NCBI RefSeq assembly: GCF_000725485.1
Contig: NZ_KL647031.1
Coordinates: 620,001 to 684,000, forward strand
Direction: 5' to 3'
DNA: 64,000 nucleotides
From: Nonomuraea candida
GTDB taxonomy: Bacteria; Actinomycetota; Actinomycetes; Streptosporangiales; Streptosporangiaceae
The position numbers were made by a program, and so were the translations under genes. The notes under the pieces were generated by a model, which worked only from the letters and a program-made list of their open reading frames with translations, made no database searches and was not told where the DNA came from. This document shows, in pieces, positions 56,025 to 64,000 of this stretch (positions are counted from its first letter, which is position 1; every line of letters starts with the position of its first letter).

Positions 56025-57200
56025 ATGTCCGACCAGCACGACCATGGCGACGGCCACGGTCAGGGGCACGCTGACGAGCATGGGCACGGTCATGGGCATG
56101 ATCGCGGTGACGGTCGTGGCGCCGGGCACGGGCACGCTGCCGGGCATGGGCACGGCGAAGGGGGCGGGCGTTCGTCGCGGTGGGGGATCGGGGTGGTGCT
56201 GGCCCGGGTCGGGCACGCCGTCGCGCCGCACGGCCACGACACCGCCGACAAGACCGACAGCGCCCTGGAGGGCAGCGACCGGGGCATGCGCGTGCTGGCC
56301 GTCTCGTTCGCCGTCCTCATGCTCACCGCCGCCGTCCAGGCCGTCATCGTCGTGGCCTCGGGCTCGGTCGCGCTGCTCGGCGACACGCTGCACAACCTGG
56401 CCGACGCGCTGACCGCCGTACCGCTGGCGATCGCGTTCTCGCTCGGCCGCCGCGCGGCCAACCGGCGCTACACCTACGGGTACGGCCGCGCGGAGGACCT
56501 GGCGGGCATCGTCATCGTCGCGCTCATCGCCGCCTCGGCCGCCCTGGCCGGGTACGAGGCCGTCACGCGCCTGCTGGACCCCCAGGAGATCAGGGCCGTC
56601 GGCTGGGTGGCCGGGGCGGCGCTGGCCGGGTTCGCCGGGAACGAGTGGGTGGCCCGCTACCGCATCAGGGTGGGCAGGGAGATCGGCTCGGCCGCCCTGG
56701 TGGCCGACGGCCTGCACGCCAGGACCGACGGCTTCACCTCGCTGGCCGTCCTGCTGGGCGCGGGCGGCGCCGCGCTCGGCATCCCCCTGGCCGACCCCGT
56801 CGTGGGCCTGCTGATCACGGTCGCCATCTGCTTCGTGCTGCGCGACGCGGCCCGCGAGATCTACCACCGGCTCATGGACGCCGTGGACCCGTCCCTGGTG
56901 GACGCCGCCGAGCGCGTCCTGGCCACGGTCGGGGGGGTGCGGCGGGTGGAGTCCGTACGGCTGCGCTGGATCGGGCACGCGCTGCACGCCGAGGTGGAGA
57001 TCCTCGTCGATCACGACATGTCGGTCGTGGCGGCGCACAGGGTGGCGGTCGAGGCCGAGCACCGGCTCATCCACGAGCTGCCGCGCCTGCGGGCCGCCAC
57101 CGTGCACACCGACCCGGACGGCCCGGACGGCGCCGACCACCACGCCTCCCTGACCACCCACCGCCCCCAGAGCCGGACGCCGGCCACCTGGCGTCCCTGA
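56025..57200 (+). CDS. CDF cation-efflux transporter (ZitB/CzcD-like)
   Basis: 391 residues. A His/Gly-rich cytoplasmic N-tail (residues ~4-45) can bind zinc. Six helices follow; the two metal sites are HNLAD in helix 2 (DTLHNLADAL) and HARTD in helix 5 (DGLHARTDGF), an HD-HD pattern typical of Zn2+/Cd2+ specificity. The cytoplasmic CTD carries VRLRWIGHALHAEVEILVD. It likely exports Zn2+ in exchange for protons. Confidence 0.93.
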   Translation: MSDQHDHGDGHGQGHADEHGHGHGHDRGDGRGAGHGHAAGHGHGEGGGRSSRWGIGVVLARVGHAVAPHGHDTADKTDSALEGSDRGMRVLAVSFAVLMLTAAVQAVIVVASGSVALLGDTLHNLADALTAVPLAIAFSLGRRAANRRYTYGYGRAEDLAGIVIVALIAASAALAGYEAVTRLLDPQEIRAVGWVAGAALAGFAGNEWVARYRIRVGREIGSAALVADGLHARTDGFTSLAVLLGAGGAALGIPLADPVVGLLITVAICFVLRDAAREIYHRLMDAVDPSLVDAAERVLATVGGVRRVESVRLRWIGHALHAEVEILVDHDMSVVAAHRVAVEAEHRLIHELPRLRAATVHTDPDGPDGADHHASLTTHRPQSRTPATWRP

Positions 57201-57279
57201 TCTCGGCGCGCCCACGGGCGGATGGGGGCCTCGGGAGACCCTTGGCATCACTCCTCCGGGAACGGGTAGGTTGTGGCGA

Positions 57280-58674
57280 GTGTCCGCCGCCGCCCTGCCC
57301 GCCGCCAGTTCTCCGGCCGCCCCGGCCGCCAGGCTCGCGTGGCTCGACGCGCTGCGTGGCATCGGCGCGCTGGCCGTGGTCGCCGAGCACCTCCTGCCCT
57401 GGTTCGTCCCCGGGCTGCGGCCCTACTGGTTCAGCCTGGGCGTCTACGGCATCCTGGTGTTCTTCCTGGTCAGCGGCTACATCATTCCGGCCTCGCTGGA
57501 GCGGCACGGCGACGTGCGCGCCTTCTGGATCAGCCGCTTCTTCCGCCTCTACCCGCTCTACCTGGCCATCATCGCGCTCGTGCTGGGCCTGGCGTGGTGG
57601 GTGCCGGTGCGCGAGGCGGTGCCGCGCGACGGCAGCGCGGTGGCGGCGCACGCGACCATGCTGCTCGACGTCGTCAGCGTCGGCGGGGTGGCCGACACGA
57701 TGTGGACGCTGTCGTACGAGATGGTGTTCTACCTGGTGGTCACCGCGCTCTTCCTGACCAGGGGGCACGGCCGCAGCGGGCTGTGGTCGATGGTGTTCGC
57801 GGCGGGGGCCGTGGTGGTCGGGCTGGTCGCGTCGGGGGCGGTGCTGGGCGGCGGGTGGCCCGCGTACGTGTCGTGCGCGGTGTTCGTCGCCGGCCTGGCG
57901 GGCGTGCTGCTGGGCAGGTTCCGCACGGCGGCGGCCTGCGCGCTCGGCCTCATGGCCGTGGTGCTGCTGGTGACGAGCAGCCGGGTGCCGTGGCTGGGCG
58001 TCGCGGTGCTGGCGGTGATGTTCGCGGGCACGGCCGTCTACCGGTGGGAGCGCGGCACGGGCGGGCTGTGGCCGGTGGCGGTCACCGCGGCGCTGGTCGC
58101 GATCGCGCCCGTGTGGGCCGTCACGAGCGGCTGGTGGTGGGTGCGGGCCGACGTGTGGATCACCACGATCGTGCTGGCCGCGGCCACGTTCGCGGGCGGG
58201 ATGGCGCTGCGCGGGCGGCGGCTGCCCCGGCCGCTCGTGTGGTTCGGGCTGATCAGCTACTCGCTCTACCTGGTGCACCATCCGCTGCTGAAGTACTTCG
58301 TGGAGATCAGCGGGGACCTGCGCCGGGCCGGTCTGGCGCAGCAGCTCGGCATGGCGGCGCTGGCCGTGGCCGCGGTCGTCGGCGTCAGCGCGCTGACCTA
58401 CCGCTACGTGGAGCGTCCCATGCAGGCGCTGGGCCGCCGTCTGTCACGCCGCCTGTCACGCCGGAGCCGCGCCGGCCGGAGCGGGGCCGAGGCCCGCGGT
58501 GTGTCAGGCGCGAGCCGCGCCGGCCAGGGCGCCGGGCAGGGCGGGGCCGAGGGCGGCGGCCAGGCGCGGGTCACGCCTCAGGACCCGCGCGACCACCGGG
58601 TCCTCGGCCAGCAGGAAGGCCAGGTGCCTGACCGCGTGCGCGACCACGTGCGCCAGATCGACCCGCTCGGGTGA
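57280..58674 (+). CDS. Membrane acyltransferase (OafA/acyltransferase 3 family)
   Basis: 464 residues with about ten helices. RLAWLDALRGIGALAVVAEHLLP contains the family's catalytic H, and GILVFFLVSGYIIP and FFRLYPLYL are diagnostic. The family O-acylates wall or secreted glycans and antibiotics. Homology ends near YVERPMQALG; the last ~80 residues are low-complexity and read antisense through the 3' end of the next gene, an overlap of 171 bp. Start GTG 57280 or TTG 57271. Confidence 0.85.
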   Translation: MSAAALPAASSPAAPAARLAWLDALRGIGALAVVAEHLLPWFVPGLRPYWFSLGVYGILVFFLVSGYIIPASLERHGDVRAFWISRFFRLYPLYLAIIALVLGLAWWVPVREAVPRDGSAVAAHATMLLDVVSVGGVADTMWTLSYEMVFYLVVTALFLTRGHGRSGLWSMVFAAGAVVVGLVASGAVLGGGWPAYVSCAVFVAGLAGVLLGRFRTAAACALGLMAVVLLVTSSRVPWLGVAVLAVMFAGTAVYRWERGTGGLWPVAVTAALVAIAPVWAVTSGWWWVRADVWITTIVLAAATFAGGMALRGRRLPRPLVWFGLISYSLYLVHHPLLKYFVEISGDLRRAGLAQQLGMAALAVAAVVGVSALTYRYVERPMQALGRRLSRRLSRRSRAGRSGAEARGVSGASRAGQGAGQGGAEGGGQARVTPQDPRDHRVLGQQEGQVPDRVRDHVRQIDPLG

Positions 58675-58965
58675 CGGCGTCGCGGGCGCCGCGCCGCGGG
58701 CGATCTCCAGCACCGGCACCTCGACCGCCGGCAGCCAGGGCTCGGGATCGGGGCAGACCGCATAGGTCAGCACGATCCCCTCATCCGGCTCGTGACGCCA
58801 GCTCGTGGAGTGCACGACGGTGCCGGGGTCGCCGGCCGCCACGCCGCTGAGCCTGCGGGCCGTCTCGTCGGGGCTCTCCCCATGGAGCGGCTGGGTCATG
58901 GCATGCCGGTACGACCAGCGACCGCCGGTCCCCACCCGTAGCATGAGCGTCTCAACCGAGACCAC
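58504..58965 (-). CDS. Conserved hypothetical protein
   Basis: 153 residues from GTG 58965 behind GGGAAG; other starts are ATG 59004 or 58944. Visible features: a hydrophobic-rich N-term VVSVETLMLRVGTGGRWSYRHAMTQPL, central STSWRHEPDEGIVLTYAVCPDPEPWL and C-terminal VDLAHVVAHAVRHLAFLLAEDP. No known domain is recognised. It diverges from the S51-like gene by 136 bp and its 3' end is overlapped by the acyltransferase frame. Confidence 0.7.
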   Translation of the reverse strand: MVSVETLMLRVGTGGRWSYRHAMTQPLHGESPDETARRLSGVAAGDPGTVVHSTSWRHEPDEGIVLTYAVCPDPEPWLPAVEVPVLEIARGAAPATPSPERVDLAHVVAHAVRHLAFLLAEDPVVARVLRRDPRLAAALGPALPGALAGAARA

Positions 58966-59101
58966 GTGTCTTCCCGTCACCACCACCAACTTACTGCCAA
59001 TCATGTGCAGGTACACACCCTGGGCATTCGAGTCCCGCTCTTGAAACTTCACGGTGGGCCGGGTTGTAGTCGATGGCGTGCGAGAGAGAGGGTCGACATC
59101 C

Positions 59102-60298
59102 ATGCCCGGTCTGCTGGTGCTGATGGGTTCTGGCGAGACGAGCCCGACCATGGTCGAGGTCCATCGCGCCGTGGCGCGGACACTGCGGCCGGGGGCGCGG
59201 GCCGTGCTGCTCGACACGCCCTACGCCTTCCAGGAGAACCGCGCCGACATCTCCGCCCGCGCCTGCCGGTACTTCGCCCGCAGCGTCGGCCTGGACGTCG
59301 AGGTGGGGTCGGCGATCACGGGCGCGGACTGGGTGTTCTCCGGGCCGGGCAGCCCCACGTACGCGCTGGACCGGTGGGCCGGCTCCGGCCTGGCCGGCGA
59401 CCTGCGGGCCAGGATCAGGGCCAGGGAGGGCGTGACCGTGCTGGCCTCGGCGGCGGCCTGCACGGCGGGGCTGGCCACCGTACCGGTGTACGAGATCTAC
59501 AAGGTGGGCGCGGAGCCGCACTGGCGCGAGGGCATCGACCTGCTGGAGCCGCTGGGGCTGCAGGCGGTGCTGATCCCGCACTTCGACAACGCCGAGGGCG
59601 GCACCCACGACACGCGCTACTGCTACCTCGGCGAGCGCCGGCTCTCGCGCATGGAGCGCGAGCTGCCGCCCGGCACCGCGGTCCTCGGGCTCGACGAGCA
59701 CACGGCGCTGCTCATCGGCCTCGACGACGAGTCGGTACGCGTGGCGGGCCGGGGCGGCCTGACCGTGCGGCGGCCCGGCTCGCTCGCCGTCCTGCCCGCG
59801 GGCACCAGCACCACCCTCGCCGAGCTGCGCCACCTGGCCGAGGGCCGCGCCGGCACGACCGCCCCGCCCCCTCCCGCCCCCTCATCCGCGGCGCAGGCGC
59901 CCGCCGAGGCGACGCTGGAGGAGTCGATCCGCTCGTGCGAGGAGCGGTTCAAGGCCGCCGCCGACCGCTCCGACCCGGTGGCGGCCGCGCAGGCCGTGCT
60001 CGACCTGGAGGCGGAGATCGTCAAGTGGGCGGCCGACACGGAGGAGGACGCGGGCGGGGTGGAGCAGGCCAGGGAGCTGATGCGGCTGCTGGTGGGCCGC
60101 CTGGGCGACCTGGCGGCCACGGCCCACCAGCGCGCCCGGGCGCTGCCCGCCCTGGCGGAGTCCCTGCTGGAGCTGCGGGCCGAGCTGCGGGACAAGGGCG
60201 CGTACGACGTGGCCGACGCGCTGCGCGCCGCGCTGACCAGAGGCGGCATCACCATCGAGGACACCCCCACCGGCCCCCGCTGGTCCCACCCCTCCTGA
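59102..60298 (+). CDS. Peptidase S51-like domain fused to CysRS-like C-terminal domain
   Basis: 398 residues; ATG 59102 follows GAGAGAGGG. Residues ~1-260 resemble peptidase E/cyanophycinase (S51): LLVLMGSGETSPTMVE, AVLLDTPYAFQENR, VFSGPGSPTYAL, and ASAAACTAGL where the nucleophile Ser in GxSAGA is expected. After a Pro-rich linker (~275-285), residues ~290-398 match the C-terminal helical domain of cysteinyl-tRNA synthetase (EELRDKGAYDVADALRAALTRGGITIEDTPTGPRW). There is no HIGH/KMSKS domain. Function unknown. Confidence 0.75.
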   Translation: MPGLLVLMGSGETSPTMVEVHRAVARTLRPGARAVLLDTPYAFQENRADISARACRYFARSVGLDVEVGSAITGADWVFSGPGSPTYALDRWAGSGLAGDLRARIRAREGVTVLASAAACTAGLATVPVYEIYKVGAEPHWREGIDLLEPLGLQAVLIPHFDNAEGGTHDTRYCYLGERRLSRMERELPPGTAVLGLDEHTALLIGLDDESVRVAGRGGLTVRRPGSLAVLPAGTSTTLAELRHLAEGRAGTTAPPPPAPSSAAQAPAEATLEESIRSCEERFKAAADRSDPVAAAQAVLDLEAEIVKWAADTEEDAGGVEQARELMRLLVGRLGDLAATAHQRARALPALAESLLELRAELRDKGAYDVADALRAALTRGGITIEDTPTGPRWSHPS

Positions 60299-60440
60299 CC
60301 CGGAGAAGAATGGCATGATGACGTATCGTGTTGGTCAAGTAACGGTAAGGTGATCTCGTCACTCGACGTGCTCGTACATGCACGCTTGGCCTCTGCTGAG
60401 CGTGCGTGCGAGACTCTCGTTCATGGAAGGCGATGAGGCG

Positions 60441-61067
60441 ATGACTGCTCTGCCGGATGAAGGCTGGCTGGAAGCTCATCCGCCGCCGGGTCGCGTCAGG
60501 CTCTTCTCCGTGCCGCGCGCCCTGGGCAACTACACCGTCGAGGACTGGCTCAAGCTGCCCGAAGCCGGGGAGCGGATCGAGTTGATCGACGGGAGTTTTC
60601 TGGTGAGTCCCATGCCTGGCTACGATCACGCGATCGCCGCCAAGCGCCTGCTCCGTATCATCGACGACGCCTGCCCTCAGGACTACGAGGTGGTGGAGAC
60701 CGGCAATCTCGAAGTCTGTGGCGACGGCCTGATACCGGACATCGTGGTGGGGCATGCCGCGGCGATGCCCGGAGCCGTCACGCTCTCCTCCGGCGACGTC
60801 GTCTGCGTCGTCGAGATCGTCAGCCCGGGCAAGAGCGGCCACTGGCGCGACTACATCGTCAAGCCGCCCAAATACGCCGCCGGGGGCATCCCGTGCTTCG
60901 TCAGGGTCGAGCTGCGGGGCGACGGCGCGCCGCGGGTCGAGGTGTTCGGCCTCGGGAGCCAGGGTTACGAGCTGGTCGCCGAGGCGAAGGCCGGTGACAC
61001 GGTGACGATCGGCATGCCCTTCCCGGTCACCTTCGACCCCGCCACGCTCACCGGCCCGCGCCGATAG
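60441..61067 (+). CDS. Uma2-family (PD-(D/E)XK-like) protein
   Basis: 208 residues. TVEDWLKLPEAGERIELIDGSFLVSPMPGYDHAIAAKRL, then LIPDIVVG and VVEIVSPGKSGHWRDYIVKPPKYAAGGIPCFVRV, the D...ExV...K pattern of Uma2 nuclease-fold proteins, abundant and mostly uncharacterised in actinomycetes. The start may be 60423. It is not clearly part of a defence locus. Confidence 0.85.
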   Translation: MTALPDEGWLEAHPPPGRVRLFSVPRALGNYTVEDWLKLPEAGERIELIDGSFLVSPMPGYDHAIAAKRLLRIIDDACPQDYEVVETGNLEVCGDGLIPDIVVGHAAAMPGAVTLSSGDVVCVVEIVSPGKSGHWRDYIVKPPKYAAGGIPCFVRVELRGDGAPRVEVFGLGSQGYELVAEAKAGDTVTIGMPFPVTFDPATLTGPRR

Positions 61068-61108
61068 ATGTTCCCCCCTGCCGATGGGCGTTCGGCGGGG
61101 GAGGGGGT

Positions 61109-62404
61109 TCAGCGGCGCGGGGGGTCGATGCGGGCGCCGTCCAGGGTGAAGATCATGATGCGCGAGAGGTCCACCGCGACCTTGGCGGCGTCGCCCGTGC
61201 GCCAGATGGGGCGGTTGCCCAGCCGGACGATCAGGTCCGAGCGGCGGTGGATGCCGCTGTTCGCGTGCTGGCCCGCCTGCTCCTGCTCGACCGGGTCCAC
61301 CTCGTCGGCCCGGGAGAACAGCCGCCGCGCCAGCGCCGTCAGCCGGCCCGCGCCGTTCCTGCCGCCGTTGAGCCGGCCGCCGCGCCCGCGCGGGTCCGGC
61401 GGCTCGGGCACCGGCACGGCCGGCATGCCGCACTCCAGGTACGCCAGCCACTCGTGTCCGTGATACTCCAGCGCCCGCACCCGCCCGTAGAAGGACGGCC
61501 CCTCGTACGACTCCGGCACCGGCGCCAGCCCGTCGGGACGCATGCCCACCAGCACCTGCCCGCCGGTGTGCTGGGAGATGGCGTACGCCCTGGGATCGCT
61601 CCAGGGCATCGTGAGCCGGTGCGGGCCGAAGTCGAGCATCACATATTGGTTCTGCGGGGTCCTGACACCCGCCGTCAGCAGGTTCAACTGCTGGGAGTTG
61701 AGAAAAGCCGCCACGAAGGCCGTCGCTGGATCGTTGTAAATCTGGGCCGGAGTGCCGACGTCCTGGAGGACCCCGCGATTCAGGATCGCGATGCGGTCGG
61801 CCAGGGTCAGGGCCTCGACCTGGTCGTGCGTGACGTAGATCGTGGTGACGCCGAGCGACCTGACCAGCGCGGAGATCTCCATGCGCAGCTCGGTGCGCAT
61901 GCCGGCGTCGAGGTTCGACAGCGGCTCGTCCATGAGGAAGAGCTTGGGCTGGCGGACGATCGCCCGCCCCATCGCCACCCGCTGCCGCTGCCCGCCGGAG
62001 AGCGTGCCGGGGCGGCGCTCCAGGGTCTCGTCGATGTGCAGCGCCTTGGACAGCTCGGTGACCCGCTCGCGCACCATCGCCGGGTCGGCCTTGGCGATCT
62101 CCAGGGGGAAGGCGATGTTTCCGCGGACCGTCCGGTGCGGGTAGAGCGCGCCGTTCTGGAAGACCATGGCGACGTCGCGGTCACGGGGGGCCAGGTGGTT
62201 GGCCAGCTCGCCGTCCAGCCAGAGGTCCCCTTCGGTGATCTCCTCCAGGCCCGCGATCATCCGGAGCAGCGTGGATTTCCCGCACCCCGAGGGGCCTAAA
62301 AGGACGAGGAACTCCCCTTCTTCCGCCTGGAGGCTCAGCCGGTCGACTGCGAGGTAGTCGCCCGGATACACCTTGGTCACTTTGTCGAGAACGACCGAGC
62401 TCAT
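61109..62404 (-). CDS. MsiK/UgpC-like sugar ABC ATPase
   Basis: 431 residues. Walker A GPSGCGKST (37-45), signature LSGGQRQR, Walker B LFLMDEPLSNLD, H-loop YVTHDQ, then a MalK-type TOBE domain. ATG 62404 is the start. It is longer than typical MsiK (~380) because of an Arg/Gly/Asp-rich insertion around residues 338-395 (PPDPRGRGGRLNGGRNG...). In Streptomyces one MsiK energises several sugar importers; here two permease sets in the window lack their own ATPase, so this is a plausible partner, though not proven. Confidence 0.9.
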   Translation of the reverse strand: MSSVVLDKVTKVYPGDYLAVDRLSLQAEEGEFLVLLGPSGCGKSTLLRMIAGLEEITEGDLWLDGELANHLAPRDRDVAMVFQNGALYPHRTVRGNIAFPLEIAKADPAMVRERVTELSKALHIDETLERRPGTLSGGQRQRVAMGRAIVRQPKLFLMDEPLSNLDAGMRTELRMEISALVRSLGVTTIYVTHDQVEALTLADRIAILNRGVLQDVGTPAQIYNDPATAFVAAFLNSQQLNLLTAGVRTPQNQYVMLDFGPHRLTMPWSDPRAYAISQHTGGQVLVGMRPDGLAPVPESYEGPSFYGRVRALEYHGHEWLAYLECGMPAVPVPEPPDPRGRGGRLNGGRNGAGRLTALARRLFSRADEVDPVEQEQAGQHANSGIHRRSDLIVRLGNRPIWRTGDAAKVAVDLSRIMIFTLDGARIDPPRR

Positions 62405-62425
62405 GGGCCCACACCTTGCGCGCGT

Positions 62426-62437
62426 GTCACCTGTGAC
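62426..62437. promoter_or_regulatory. Palindrome GTCAC-CT-GTGAC near the ATPase start
   Basis: Perfect 5-bp arms 22 bp before the ATPase ATG in the 240-bp divergent gap. Possible operator; no regulator is known. Confidence 0.35.
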
Positions 62438-62583
62438 GAGGCTGATTGAAGAGGTAGTACATCGCGCCTTAACGCTACATGTCCACCCTTGACATAAAGA
62501 ATCTCCAGCCGGGGGGTTTCGGACGGGTGTTTTGGGCATCCGTACGCCGAGATTTCCCAATCTGTGACGCATGGAAGGGCTTG

Positions 62584-62595
62584 CGTAAACTTACG
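62584..62595. promoter_or_regulatory. Operator-like palindrome before the third GH13
   Basis: CGTAA-AC-TTACG within CTTGCGTAAACTTACGGAAAG, sharing the CTTGCG half-site with the operators of the maltose region. It lies 50 bp before the GH13 start. Confidence 0.5.
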
Positions 62596-62644
62596 GAAAG
62601 AGCTTTCATGGTCGGGACGTTCGGGAGAGGACTTCGGGGGAGAC

Positions 62645-64000
62645 ATGACCGCTTGGTGGCGGAACGCCGCGATCTACCAGGTCTACGTGCGCAGCTTCGC
62701 TGACGGCAACGGCGACGGCGTGGGCGACCTGATCGGCGTTCGCGATCGCCTGCCGTACCTGGCGGAGCTGGGCGTGGACGCCATCTGGCTGACGCCCTTC
62801 TACACCTCTCCCATGGCCGACTTCGGCTATGACGTGGCGGACTACAGGGACGTCGACCCGCTGTTCGGGACGCTGGCGGACGCCAAGGCGCTGATCGACG
62901 AGGCGCACGGCCACGGCCTGCGCGTCATCGTGGACGTGGTGCCGAACCACACCTCCTCCGCCCACCCCTGGTTCCGCCAGGCGCTGCGCGGCGAGCGGCG
63001 CGACCGCTACATCTTCCGCGACCGGCCCAACGACTGGGAGTCCATCTTCGGCGGCCCCGCCTGGACCCAGGTCGAGGACGGGCAGTGGTACCTGCACCTG
63101 TTCGACCCGTCCCAGCCGGACCTCAACTGGGAGAACGACGAGGTGCGCGGCGAGTTCGAGTCGATCCTGCGCTTCTGGCTCGACCTGGGCGTGGACGGCT
63201 TCCGCGTGGACGTGGCGCACGGCATGGTCAAGCCGGCCGGCCTGCCCGACATCGGCCGCGGCAACCAGGCCAGGATGGTCGGCCGCGAGCCGGTGCCGTT
63301 CTTCGACAACGACGGCGTGCACGAGATCCACCGCGCCTGGCGGCGCGTGCTCGACTCCTACCCCGGCGAGCGGATCGGCGTGGCCGAGGCGTGGGCGCCC
63401 ACGCCGGAGCGGCTGGCGATGTACGTCCGCCCCGACGAGCTGCACCAGGCCTTCAACTTCCACTACCTGTTCGCGCCGTGGGACGCCGCCGAGCTGCGCG
63501 CCGTCATCGACTCCTCGCTGGCCACGGCCTCCTCCGTGGGCGCGCCGACCACCTGGGTGCTGTCGAACCACGACGTCAAGCGGCACGTCACCCGCTACGG
63601 CAGCACCGCCAGGGCCCGCGCCGCCGCCCTGCTCACCCTCGCCCTGCCCGGCTCCGCCTACCTCTACAACGGCGAGGAGCTGGGCCTGCCCGAGGTGCTC
63701 GACCTGCCGGAAGAGCTGTGCCAGGACCCGCAGCGGCTGCGCGACCCCGACAGCGGCCGCGACGGCTGCCGGGTGCCGATGCCCTGGACCCGCGACGGCG
63801 GCTGGGACGACCCGTGGCTGCCGATCCCCGCCGCGTGGGCCGAGCTGAGCGTGCAGGCCCAGCAGGGCGTGCCGGGCTCGACGCTGGAGCTGTACCGGCG
63901 GGCCCTGCGCCTGCGCCGCGCCCTGCACGCCGAACTGGCCGCCGACCCCGGCGCCGACCCGGAGAGGCTGGTCTGGCACGACTCGCCCGAGGGCACGCTC
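62645..64000 (+). CDS. GH13 alpha-glucosidase (cut by right edge)
   Basis: 452 codons with no stop before the window end, so partial at 3'. I translated the frame by hand: AAIYQVYVRSFADGNGDG, VDVVPNHTSS, GFRVDVAHGM (nucleophile), VAEAWAP (acid/base), LSNHDVKRHV. It is strongly similar to the enzyme at 36846-38339 and likely a paralogue. Start ATG after GGGGGA. It diverges from the sugar ATPase over 240 bp, so sugar uptake and hydrolysis may be co-regulated. Confidence 0.93.
   Translation, partial: MTAWWRNAAIYQVYVRSFADGNGDGVGDLIGVRDRLPYLAELGVDAIWLTPFYTSPMADFGYDVADYRDVDPLFGTLADAKALIDEAHGHGLRVIVDVVPNHTSSAHPWFRQALRGERRDRYIFRDRPNDWESIFGGPAWTQVEDGQWYLHLFDPSQPDLNWENDEVRGEFESILRFWLDLGVDGFRVDVAHGMVKPAGLPDIGRGNQARMVGREPVPFFDNDGVHEIHRAWRRVLDSYPGERIGVAEAWAPTPERLAMYVRPDELHQAFNFHYLFAPWDAAELRAVIDSSLATASSVGAPTTWVLSNHDVKRHVTRYGSTARARAAALLTLALPGSAYLYNGEELGLPEVLDLPEELCQDPQRLRDPDSGRDGCRVPMPWTRDGGWDDPWLPIPAAWAELSVQAQQGVPGSTLELYRRALRLRRALHAELAADPGADPERLVWHDSPEGTL

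Noticed and set aside
50246..57200. P450, acyl-CoA dehydrogenase and MaoC as a biosynthetic gene cluster
   Set aside because: No polyketide synthase, NRPS, terpene or other core enzyme is present; the genes fit separate lipid metabolism units.
60441..61067. Uma2 protein as part of a defence island
   Set aside because: Neighbours are a sugar ATPase and the S51/CysRS-like gene; no restriction, toxin-antitoxin or other defence genes are present.

Overview
The window is about 64 kb of very GC-rich, densely coded DNA with GTG/TTG starts, GC-biased third positions and typical actinomycete families: two DUF574-type SAM methyltransferases, a class II DAHP synthase, CebR/MalR-style sugar operons, a CYP102-type P450 and a c-di-AMP riboswitch ahead of a cell-wall hydrolase. 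It looks like a chromosomal segment of a filamentous actinomycete, possibly Streptosporangiaceae such as Nonomuraea; that placement is inference. I see no rRNA, tRNA, CRISPR, prophage or insertion sequence.

Layout. 0-8 kb: pentapeptide-repeat protein divergent from a secreted ExeM/NucH nuclease, thioredoxin, methyltransferase, DAHP synthase, FAD monooxygenase. 7.6-10.5 kb: a broken anti-sigma-K gene with a 12-bp tandem repeat at the break, running in frame into a secreted M64 metallopeptidase. 10.4-17.2 kb: a minus-strand sugar operon (binding protein, two permeases, GH1 beta-glucosidase, LacI regulator, phosphotransferase) behind two perfect TGGGAGCGCTCCCA operators, which suggests cello-oligosaccharide uptake. 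17.4-24.1 kb: mixed genes, including a LysR/alpha-beta-hydrolase pair, a CHAP hydrolase under a c-di-AMP riboswitch, an oxidoreductase and an aldo/keto reductase.

24.2-30.6 kb: a nonulosonic-acid glycan locus with three sialyl/polysialyltransferase-like enzymes, a GT2 glycosyltransferase and one 680-residue protein fusing CMP-sugar synthetase, KdsC-like phosphatase and NeuB-like synthase. I predict a teichulosonic-acid-type (poly-Kdn) wall polymer. 30.6-34.3 kb: CitA/CitB-type two-component system divergent from a DctA C4-dicarboxylate transporter. 34.3-36.7 kb: a second methyltransferase and an orphan sensor kinase. 36.8-44.1 kb: maltose/maltodextrin region with two GH13 enzymes, binding protein, MalF with a large loop, and MalG, with clustered CTTGC-type operators. 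Neither importer carries an ATPase; an MsiK/UgpC-like ATPase at 61.1-62.4 kb, next to a third GH13 gene cut by the right edge, could serve both.

44.2-49.6 kb: secreted beta-helix protein, then a compact membrane-anchored periplasmic-binding-fold receptor plus membrane P-loop NTPase plus small protein, which is the least explained module here. 49.6-53.4 kb: TetR repressor divergent from a self-sufficient P450 with two palindromic operators between them. 53.6-61.1 kb: ACT protein, MaoC hydratase and acyl-CoA dehydrogenase, CDF metal exporter, membrane acyltransferase, a conserved hypothetical, an S51-peptidase/CysRS-like fusion and a Uma2 nuclease-fold protein.

A recurring theme is short in-frame tandem repeats and gene-end duplications (7.85, 10.38, 19.2, 35.5, 36.8 and 47.1 kb), pointing to active slippage remodelling of coding ends.
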